Assembly: GCA_023269295.1 (NCBI GenBank) | Contig: JAHFTU010000034.1 | Location: 1 to 11,829 of the forward strand | Origin: Candidatus Woesearchaeota archaeon | GTDB lineage: Archaea; Nanobdellota; Nanobdellia; Woesearchaeales; UBA10216 | Length of the DNA: 11,829 nt | Reading direction: 5' to 3' | Shown: one piece after another, positions 5,422-10,430 of the stretch | Numbering within the stretch: the stretch's first letter is position 1 | How the letters are laid out: every line of letters starts with the position of its first letter | Translations under genes and position numbers: made by a program | Notes under the pieces: model-generated | What the model was told of the DNA's origin: nothing | Databases searched by the model: none | Seen by the model: the letters and a program-made list of their open reading frames with translations, nothing else

Positions 5422-5915
5422 TTTAAGTCCTCCATTGCCTTTTCTATAAGATAGCTGTCAAACCAGCCTTCTTCCTGAAGCGTCTTCAACGCTGATACAG
5501 CTTTTTCACGGCTTATTTTATTCTTTTTGAACAAGCTTACAACAATCTCAATGCTGCCAACAAGTGGCATGTTGCTGGTCTGGGCTGCTTTTCTTCCTTG
5601 CCTATTGTCCGTTGCTATGGCGCAGTTATTTTTAATTCCGGCAGCAACGGTTGAAGCTTCGCCTTTTGCCATGTTAAAGTCTTTTCTGATTTTGTCTATT
5701 CGGTCATTATCGTATTTTATCACGGCTATTTTCTTCTCTTTGTTAAGCCGCTCCACAAGCAAAGCGTCCTGAAACATCTTCGGTTTTCCAGCCATAACCT
5801 CAGCGAACACGTAATCAGTGAGATTAATCTCATATGTATTCGAAGCAGTTTCAAGTATTGTTGCCTTCGCTAAGAGTATTGCAGTGCACGCATCCATCAT
5901 CATTTCTGTTTCCAT
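5418..5915 (-). CDS. PIN-domain (DUF3368-like) toxin, predicted RNase
   Basis: A 165-residue predicted Mg-dependent ribonuclease, the toxin of a type II system. The PIN acidic set is visible: D8 (MDACTAILLAKA), E39 (FAEVMAG), E86 (KGEAST) and D103 in ATDNRQGRKAA. After it come LVGSIEIVVSLFKKNKIS and a C-terminal helical tail with LQEEGWFDSYLI, the layout of DUF3368 proteins. All four acidic residues are present, so the enzyme is probably active. The ATG at 5915 is 28 bp from the centre of a TATA box at 5940-5947, consistent with a leaderless mRNA. In-frame ATGs at residues 5-7 are less likely starts. It overlaps the antitoxin gene by 4 bp. Confidence 0.82.
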   Translation of the reverse strand: METEMMMDACTAILLAKATILETASNTYEINLTDYVFAEVMAGKPKMFQDALLVERLNKEKKIAVIKYDNDRIDKIRKDFNMAKGEASTVAAGIKNNCAIATDNRQGRKAAQTSNMPLVGSIEIVVSLFKKNKISREKAVSALKTLQEEGWFDSYLIEKAMEDLK

Positions 5916-5940
5916 TTAACAATATTAAATAACGTTAAAT
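5914..5940. promoter_or_regulatory. Inverted-repeat operator candidate of the toxin-antitoxin operon
   Basis: Arms ATTTAAC (5914-5920) and GTTAAAT (5934-5940) with a 13-bp AT-rich spacer. The repeat fills the space between the TATA box and the toxin start codon and overlaps that ATG, so a bound repressor would cover the transcription start. Confidence 0.5.
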
Positions 5941-5954
5941 ATTTAAACCTTTCG
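5940..5954 (-). promoter_or_regulatory. BRE/TATA promoter of the toxin-antitoxin operon
   Basis: The minus strand reads CGAAAGG then TTTAAATA (5940-5947), a strong archaeal BRE/TATA match centred 28 bp from the toxin ATG. Confidence 0.65.
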
Positions 5955-5977
5955 GTTCCAAGGCAATAAGTTATGCC

Positions 5978-6958
5978 TCACATGCTGTCCAGAATCCTGT
6001 GTGCATCCAGCGCTTTCTCCTGCCTGAGCAGCTCCTTCATCTCGGCATTTGCTGTCGCTGCCATTTTTGACTTCGTAATCTCGGCATCATTGCCGCTCAC
6101 CCTCGCGAACCTGTCTGCCATTATGAGGCCGTAAGGGTATCCTGGGAAAGCTAAGTCGTTGGACTGCAGCTTCAATGCCGCCAGAAAGGCCTCCAGGTCT
6201 CCTGCATCTGCAGTTTCAACTCTGAATATGTAGGATGCATTCTGATTGAGCCTCGCAACACAGACTGTTGCCTTGTGCCTCTCGTTTTTTTCGTGTGAAA
6301 CTATGATGTAACCATCTTTTCCTTCAGAAATCCTGTCCGCAGCTGCAATGAGCGGCTCCCCTTCAGTTGTCAGCAGCGAGCACGTTTTTGCCACAGCGCC
6401 AACAATAATGTTGTTTCCTGAAGCAGCCGCAAGCAAGCTCTCCATTTCACTTTTTTCTCTGCTGCTGAAAGTTTCCAGCGTTCCGTCCAGCACTATGAAC
6501 TTCCTGGTTCCACCGTCGTAGTTTTTTGATAAACCTTTTTCGATAAAAAGGTTTGCTGCTGCGAGCTCAAGAATCCTCCTCATTGCTCCAGCTGCCCTAC
6601 CCAGGCCCGAGCCGTCATTTTCGGCTGCCGCTGGTGAAATTCCAAAGCTCTCTAACTCTAAAAATCCGTTATTTTCAGTCACAGGGCGGTCAAGGTTGGA
6701 GTCAAACAGCTGTGCCTTGTAAACTATCTTGCCGCTGTCCTGGACAGAGGCCTTAACGGTAAGAAAGCCCTCCTTCTGCCGCACCATTGCAATCCTGCTG
6801 CCTGAAGTTGCCACGGCTGCGGTCCTGACGCGGTGAATCTCTGCAGAGGGTGTCTTTACAATCTCGGCATTTCCGCCGTCAACAAAGGCAACCAATGAGC
6901 TGGCTGGTGATTGTGGCAGTGGCCTCCAATCATCTTTCTTCAGCTCGTAAAGCGGCAT
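5978..6958 (-). CDS. NurA-like 5'-3' nuclease domain protein
   Basis: A 326-residue protein whose pattern fits NurA, the Mn-dependent nuclease that works with the HerA helicase in resecting DNA breaks. Visible landmarks: FVDGG with D27 (motif I), a helix with E131 in RRILELAA, FIVLDGTL with D158, GAVAKT with K191, and a C-terminal PGYPYGLIMADRFARV (272-287). These correspond to the acidic metal-binding trio and the closing YP..L..A motif. The family's late His seems to be Asp here (D282), by pattern only. No herA is in the window. The frame is open upstream to 7153, but the ATG at 6958 is the true start: it lies 26 bp from a TATA box, and the extension would overlap the divergent gene. Activity is inferred. 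Confidence 0.65.
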   Translation of the reverse strand: MPLYELKKDDWRPLPQSPASSLVAFVDGGNAEIVKTPSAEIHRVRTAAVATSGSRIAMVRQKEGFLTVKASVQDSGKIVYKAQLFDSNLDRPVTENNGFLELESFGISPAAAENDGSGLGRAAGAMRRILELAAANLFIEKGLSKNYDGGTRKFIVLDGTLETFSSREKSEMESLLAAASGNNIIVGAVAKTCSLLTTEGEPLIAAADRISEGKDGYIIVSHEKNERHKATVCVARLNQNASYIFRVETADAGDLEAFLAALKLQSNDLAFPGYPYGLIMADRFARVSGNDAEITKSKMAATANAEMKELLRQEKALDAHRILDSM

Positions 6959-6980
6959 GGCTGCTGCCTTGACCTGTGGC

Positions 6981-6988
6981 TTTTTATT
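6981..6988 (-). promoter_or_regulatory. TATA box of the NurA-like gene
   Basis: AATAAAAA on the minus strand, centred 26 bp before the ATG at 6958, indicates a leaderless mRNA. Confidence 0.5.
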
Positions 6989-7004
6989 CTTTTGTCTATT
7001 TTGC

Positions 7005-7020
7005 CAGGAAAGTATTAATA
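7005..7020 (+). promoter_or_regulatory. BRE/TATA promoter of the DUF1461-nth operon
   Basis: CAGGAAAG then TATTAATA (7013-7020), centred 27 bp before the ATG at 7044, again fitting a leaderless transcript. Confidence 0.6.
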
Positions 7021-7043
7021 GGCAGCAGCCATTTTTTTCAGGA

Positions 7044-7745
7044 ATGGGAGTTGCCGGTTGGAAAAAGCCAGTAAAAATTGCAATAGCTGCTGCTGCCGTT
7101 TGCATTGCCCTGCTAGTTTTTGCAGGGAACGCAGCCTTTCTTCTTTCAAGCAATCATTATCTCTATTCCCTGGCTGCCGCAACTGCCACTCCGCAAAATT
7201 CCAGGGCTGCAGTGGACCCCGAAACCGCGGCTTTAATTTCAGCCGATGTGGTTTCGTATGTCAGGGGCTGGAGAAACATGAAGTATGCTTCCTTATTTAG
7301 TTCTGAAGAGCTCTCGCACCTCGCTGATGTTCGTGACAAAGTTGCGCTCTTTAAACTGTCTTTTTATATCCTTGTGGCAGCAACGGCTGCAGCTTTTTTA
7401 ACCATCCTTGCAATGGATAAAGACCTGAGAAAGTTTGTGGTAATCTTTGGACGGGCTCTTTTTGCATCAGGCGCAATCGCAGTTGCAATCTCAACAATCC
7501 TTTTTTTATTATCATCAGCCAATTTTGATGCATCCTTTACCGTATTTCACAAAATCCTTTTTGGCAGCAGCCAGTGGCAGTTCCCCTCTGACTACCTGCT
7601 TGTAAACCTTTTTACAGCTGGTTTCTTTGCCAGCTTTGCAAAAGCCGTTGTGGTGGCTGCCTTCGCGGAGGGGCTGGCATTGATGCTTGTGTCAGTGGTT
7701 GTGGGCAAGTTTTATAACCAAAAGGCAACCAGCATTAGTGCATGA
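7044..7745 (+). CDS. DUF1461 (TIGR01906) integral membrane protein
   Basis: A 233-residue protein with four hydrophobic segments at about 11-34, 103-124, 133-158 and 191-220. The family marks are HLADVRD (92-98) just before the second membrane segment, and the extracytoplasmic loop with FHKILFG, then QWQFPSDYLLVNLF (about 178-190). I recognise these as DUF1461/TIGR01906, membrane proteins of unknown function in bacteria and archaea. The ATG at 7044 was chosen because a TATA box lies 27 bp upstream. The longer open frame from 6957 would run through the promoter and the divergent gene's start. It overlaps nth by ATGA, so the two are translationally coupled, with no evident functional link. Confidence 0.78.
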   Translation: MGVAGWKKPVKIAIAAAAVCIALLVFAGNAAFLLSSNHYLYSLAAATATPQNSRAAVDPETAALISADVVSYVRGWRNMKYASLFSSEELSHLADVRDKVALFKLSFYILVAATAAAFLTILAMDKDLRKFVVIFGRALFASGAIAVAISTILFLLSSANFDASFTVFHKILFGSSQWQFPSDYLLVNLFTAGFFASFAKAVVVAAFAEGLALMLVSVVVGKFYNQKATSISA

Positions 7746-8383
7746 AGTCTCAGTCAGGAGCCCTTAAAGTTATTTCGCTGCTTAAGCAGCGCTACGGCCG
7801 CAGCTTTCATTCTAACGAGGACCCTTTTTTTGTGCTAATCTTTACTGTTTTGTCGGCAAGGAACAGGGATTCCCAGACTTACAAGGCGGCCGCCTCGTTG
7901 TTTAAAAGATTCACGACAATGAAGTCCCTTGCGGCAGCCAAAACTGCTGAAATAGAAAAGGCAATCAGGTTCATTGGCCTGTTCAGGCAAAAAGCAAGGC
8001 GTGTCAAGGCGATTTCGCAGATTCTGCTGCAAAAATACGGCGGAAAAGTCCCTAGCTCCATGGATGAGCTGCTCCAGCTGCCGGGCGTTGGCCGCAAGAC
8101 TGCCAGCTGTGTCCTGATTTACGCCTACAGCAAACCAGCGATTGCTGTTGATACCCATGTTCATCGCATCTCAAACCGCATCGGGCTCGTGGAAACCAGG
8201 ACGCCTGTGCAAACCGAAGAAGCGCTGATGCAGCTGCTGCCGAAAGGCAACTGGCTGGATGTCAACGAGTTATTGGTGAAGCACGGCCAGCAAATCTGCC
8301 TTCCAGTAAAGCCCCGCTGCCCAGCGTGCCCTGTCAAGAAGCACTGCAGTTACTACAAAACTGTTTTCAGGAAGTCTGTGTGA
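7742..8383 (+). CDS. nth: Endonuclease III, DNA glycosylase/AP lyase
   Basis: It removes oxidised pyrimidines from DNA and nicks the abasic site (base excision repair). The 213-residue length is typical. The helix-hairpin-helix is LPGVGRKTAS (113-122) with the Schiff-base Lys at K119, followed by AVDTHVHRISNRIGL with catalytic D137, matching K120/D138 of the E. coli enzyme. The [4Fe-4S] loop is C186-x6-C193-x2-C196-x5-C202, the exact canonical spacing. The N-terminal helical region has LSARNRDSQT, where most relatives have LSAQxxD, a mild departure. The start overlaps the DUF1461 stop (ATGA). The 3' end overlaps the convergent YkgJ-type gene by 17 bp. Confidence 0.95.
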   Translation: MKSQSGALKVISLLKQRYGRSFHSNEDPFFVLIFTVLSARNRDSQTYKAAASLFKRFTTMKSLAAAKTAEIEKAIRFIGLFRQKARRVKAISQILLQKYGGKVPSSMDELLQLPGVGRKTASCVLIYAYSKPAIAVDTHVHRISNRIGLVETRTPVQTEEALMQLLPKGNWLDVNELLVKHGQQICLPVKPRCPACPVKKHCSYYKTVFRKSV

Positions 8384-8783
8384 GGGTTTCTGCAGCTTTT
8401 TTCTGAGCTTCTTCTATCGCTGCCGCTGAAGTTTCTGTGGTTGGTGCTTTTTTCAGCAGGAGCTTTATCCTTTTGCTCTCTTCGTTGTCGCTCATGTGCT
8501 TGTAAATGGGGTTCTCAGCCAGGTCGCAGAGCCTTTTGCCTGGGAAGTCCCTGCAGTTGTCCGGCCTGCTGTCGTAAATCGTGCATACCCCAACCTTGCC
8601 TTCCCGCTTGAAGAATGTGCACCACCCTTTTTCCCGTTTCAGTATAGGCATCCCATCAGTGTCCGCAACAGCAAATTCTTCCCTTTTGCGGCCGGTCTTT
8701 TCAATACGTTGGATGTCCTTCTCGCTTAGCCTCACCGTGAGCGTGCAGCACAGGCCGCAGAACGTGCAGTTGGAGGGCATCAT
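8367..8783 (-). CDS. YkgJ-family cysteine-cluster protein
   Basis: A 138-residue protein with eight Cys in the YkgJ (CxxCxxCC) pattern: C6, C9, C12 and C13 at the N-terminus, then C55 (GWCTFF), C67 (GVCTIYDSRPDNC), C77 and C86. The family is thought to bind zinc or an Fe-S cluster; its biochemical role is not settled. The second half, after about residue 95, is a charged, Ala-rich helical tail outside the family core. The start ATG overlaps the stop of the acyltransferase gene as ATGA, so the two form a minus-strand operon. A second ATG immediately follows and could serve equally. The 3' end overlaps nth by 17 bp. Confidence 0.82.
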   Translation of the reverse strand: MMPSNCTFCGLCCTLTVRLSEKDIQRIEKTGRKREEFAVADTDGMPILKREKGWCTFFKREGKVGVCTIYDSRPDNCRDFPGKRLCDLAENPIYKHMSDNEESKRIKLLLKKAPTTETSAAAIEEAQKKAAETLTQTS

Positions 8784-9337
8784 TTGTTACGTTTCCCTTT
8801 ATGTTTTAATTTTGCAATGTGTTTAATTATGTGAATAGGCACCCCTCCTTCTACAAGGTTATCAGCCACATCCTCGTTTACAAATGACATCGCAGCTATC
8901 AGGGAATTCTCCCCTACAACTATTCCCGGCCTTATAACAGACCACTCTCCAACCATGCTGTTCTTCCTCAAGTGTATAGTTCCGAATCTGGCTGTGGTCT
9001 GAGTAAATTCGTGCGTATAGAGTTTTGTGCCCCACCCAATAATCGCATTGTCGTCGATTCTTATTAGTTCTGGAAAGATGGGGTCCAGAATAGCATCATT
9101 AGCTATTGAAACCTTTTTGCCAATCTTAACTCCAATAATTCTATAGAGCTGATTTTTTATTTCCAATGGCGGCAAAGCCTTGCAGAATAAAACAACAGCG
9201 TAATTGAATGCTTGCACAACCCAATTCTTATATTTAAACCAGTTATACGCCGGGTTCTCTTTCATTTCTGCCAGTTTCAGTATTTTTTTGCCGTGGTTTC
9301 TGAACTCTGTAATCTCTTTTTTATTAATCCCGAACAT
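8780..9337 (-). CDS. Left-handed beta-helix (hexapeptide) acyltransferase
   Basis: A 185-residue protein from the ATG at 9337. Residues 1-60 are helical, with a weakly hydrophobic stretch around 39-53 (WVVQAFNYAVVLF) that could touch the membrane. From about residue 68 on, hexapeptide-like repeats (IGxxIGKxV, IRIDDNAIIGWG, IHLRKNSMVG, IRPGIVVGENS) build a left-handed parallel beta-helix, as in acetyltransferases for sugars or cell-surface components. The His of LYTHEF (about H109) is the likely catalytic base. An ATG at 9352 would add five residues, but the TATA box at 9362-9369 sits 28 bp from 9337, making 9352 lie upstream of the expected transcript start. The substrate is unknown; lipid-linked or surface glycan modification is an inference. 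Confidence 0.75.
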   Translation of the reverse strand: MFGINKKEITEFRNHGKKILKLAEMKENPAYNWFKYKNWVVQAFNYAVVLFCKALPPLEIKNQLYRIIGVKIGKKVSIANDAILDPIFPELIRIDDNAIIGWGTKLYTHEFTQTTARFGTIHLRKNSMVGEWSVIRPGIVVGENSLIAAMSFVNEDVADNLVEGGVPIHIIKHIAKLKHKGKRNK

Positions 9338-9341
9338 AAAT

Positions 9342-9369
9342 TTTATAAACATACTTCAATGTATTTAAA
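9342..9369. promoter_or_regulatory. Interlocked divergent promoters of the acyltransferase and membrane-protein genes
   Basis: Plus-strand TATA box TTTATAAA (9342-9349) is centred 28 bp before the ATG at 9374. Minus-strand TATA box TTTAAATA (9362-9369) is centred 28 bp before the ATG at 9337. The two boxes are only 12 bp apart, and each lies inside the other gene's initial region, so both promoters cannot be fully occupied at once. Confidence 0.5.
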
Positions 9370-9373
9370 CTTA

Positions 9374-9646
9374 ATGCAACATTATGTATTTGCAATAATA
9401 AACTTCATCATTCTGATTGCACTCTTTGTGTTCGATAAAAAGAGAATAAAAGACTATATTGGCCTCGGCATTCTTGGAATGTTTCTTGATTTAATCTTTG
9501 AACAGATACCTATCAAAGCAGGTTTTTGGATTTATAATTCAGAGCCAAAAATACTTGGCCTTTCTTTTTATATGCTGGTATTATATGTCCCGTACTTGGC
9601 AGTGTGTTATTTTTTGGGAAACAAGTTGGTGAAATCGCATGATTAA
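9374..9646 (+). CDS. Small three-helix membrane protein A (unknown)
   Basis: A 90-residue hydrophobic protein with membrane segments at about 4-20, 27-43 and 60-82. A basic patch (DKKRIKD) follows the first, and an acidic D39 lies within the second, followed by GFWIYNSEP in the loop. I do not recognise a family with confidence. The layout of short loops, an Asp in helix 2, and a G-W-Y/F-N loop recalls lycopene-cyclase-domain and CBO0543-like small membrane proteins, but the lycopene cyclase acidic pair motif is absent. The start ATG at 9374 fits the TATA box at 9342-9349. The ATG at 9359 would add five residues. It overlaps gene B by 8 bp. The sequence is clearly AT-richer than the genes on either side. 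Confidence 0.6.
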   Translation: MQHYVFAIINFIILIALFVFDKKRIKDYIGLGILGMFLDLIFEQIPIKAGFWIYNSEPKILGLSFYMLVLYVPYLAVCYFLGNKLVKSHD

Positions 9647-9959
9647 CCCTGACTCGTGGTACGTTTTTTTTGTCTTTATTCTTTTAACATACTTTTTGAT
9701 ACTGTTTAAGATAAAAGACAAAAGGAGGCATATCGCTTATTTTATCTTCGGTTTTTTGTTTGGTTTTTATTTTGATTCGGTTTCAGTATTTCAGAATTAC
9801 TATGCCTATCATTATTATTTCCCAAGTCTTTTAAACGTGCCGTTAACCGTTACAATAGCAGAAGGTTGTGCGGTTGCTATAACAATTTGCCTTTACGAGG
9901 CCGTTAAGGGCCGAATTGGAAGCCGCTTTTTTACCTCAAGAAAAAGTACTGCACCGTAA
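9639..9959 (+). CDS. Small three-helix membrane protein B (unknown)
   Basis: A 106-residue protein with membrane segments at about 7-24, 31-50 and 64-86. It parallels protein A: a basic patch after helix 1 (KDKRRH), an Asp in helix 2 (D46), an aromatic loop (YYAYHYYFPS), then helix 3, here with E75 in TIAEG, and a basic tail. The two could be diverged halves of one heterodimeric or formerly fused protein; this is inference from layout, not from clear sequence identity. The start overlaps the upstream stop, so the genes are coupled. The 3' end overlaps the convergent gene by 29 bp. The low GC matches gene A. No enzymatic motif is recognised. Confidence 0.6.
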   Translation: MINPDSWYVFFVFILLTYFLILFKIKDKRRHIAYFIFGFLFGFYFDSVSVFQNYYAYHYYFPSLLNVPLTVTIAEGCAVAITICLYEAVKGRIGSRFFTSRKSTAP

Positions 9960-10323
9960 CCACCCCAAGCGATGCAAAAGTCGATATGGTTACTGCTTTC
10001 TTCGGTATTGGCCTTCCGATTCTTTCAGAGAATTCCTTGATGCAGGAGTGGTTGTTGTTCCTCTCGTCAGCTACAGGATAGCCGCGCAGCAGCTGCATGG
10101 CTGTTGTAAGCGGGCATACCATCCTGTACTTCTTTGTTACAGGCAGGAGGACAAATCCCCACAGGAACTGCAGTGCGGTGGCTATGGTTATGAACCAGAA
10201 GTGGAAGCTTATCTTGCCGCTCCATAGGCTTGTTGGCACGAGGAAAAGCCCGAACCATACTGAAACCAGCGCAAAGTGCAGCCAGAATACAGTTTCTGCT
10301 GCTGCCTTTCTGAGTCTCTCCAT
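9931..10323 (-). CDS. DUF2784-like membrane protein
   Basis: A 130-residue protein with hydrophobic segments at about 11-29, 41-61 and 111-127. Between the second and third are a CPLT motif (70-73) and an LLRG, followed by a polar segment. This arrangement (LHF near the N-terminus, helix 2, CPLT, LR, final helix) resembles DUF2784 membrane proteins of unknown function, but I hold the match only moderately. The ATG at 10323 was preferred over the GTG at 10335 because a TATA box at 10347-10354 lies 27 bp from the ATG. The gene is divergent from the P-type ATPase and its 3' end overlaps membrane protein B by 29 bp. Confidence 0.6.
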   Translation of the reverse strand: MERLRKAAAETVFWLHFALVSVWFGLFLVPTSLWSGKISFHFWFITIATALQFLWGFVLLPVTKKYRMVCPLTTAMQLLRGYPVADERNNNHSCIKEFSERIGRPIPKKAVTISTFASLGVVTVQYFFLR

Positions 10324-10346
10324 TGGCTTTTTCACTGCTGCCTTTG

Positions 10347-10354
10347 TTATTTAA
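10347..10354 (-). promoter_or_regulatory. TATA box of the DUF2784-like gene
   Basis: TTAAATAA on the minus strand, centred 27 bp before the ATG at 10323, indicates a leaderless mRNA. Confidence 0.5.
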
Positions 10355-10387
10355 GTGTTTTTGTTTGCTGCGGTCTTTCTCAAAATA

Positions 10388-10395
10388 TTTATATA
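10388..10395 (+). promoter_or_regulatory. TATA box of the P-type ATPase gene
   Basis: TTTATATA with an A-rich upstream element. Transcription would start near 10418, leaving a short leader holding GGTG (10422-10425) as a weak SD before the TTG at 10431. Confidence 0.5.
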
Positions 10396-10430
10396 TTGTG
10401 CTTTGTGTGTTCCCCTGAAGTGGTGCGAGC

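Larger units (their letters stand above)
6957..7032. repeat. 13-bp inverted repeat bracketing the divergent promoter
   Basis: ATGGCTGCTGCCT (6957-6969) and AGGCAGCAGCCAT (7020-7032), a perfect match with a 50-bp spacer. The left arm overlaps the NurA-like gene's start codon, and the right arm begins at the last base of the plus-strand TATA box. Both arms fall on the expected transcription starts of the two genes. Confidence 0.75.

Noticed and set aside
5958..5980. Short inverted repeat AGGCA/TGCCT after the NurA-like stop codon as a terminator
   Set aside because: Only a 5-bp stem with an 8-nt loop and no T-tract following on the minus strand; too weak to call.
6957..7043. N-terminal extension of the DUF1461 protein from 6957
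   Set aside because: Its coding would lie upstream of the TATA box at 7013-7020. The membrane protein begins naturally at the ATG at 7044.
6959..7153. N-terminal extension of the NurA-like protein up to 7153
   Set aside because: The extension crosses the divergent promoter and overlaps the DUF1461 gene. The ATG at 6958 has a well-placed TATA box, and the NurA domain begins right after it.
9916..10354. Plus-strand open frames antisense to the DUF2784-like gene
   Set aside because: They lack promoter and SD, and the minus-strand frame has proper membrane segments, a CPLT motif and a well-placed TATA box.
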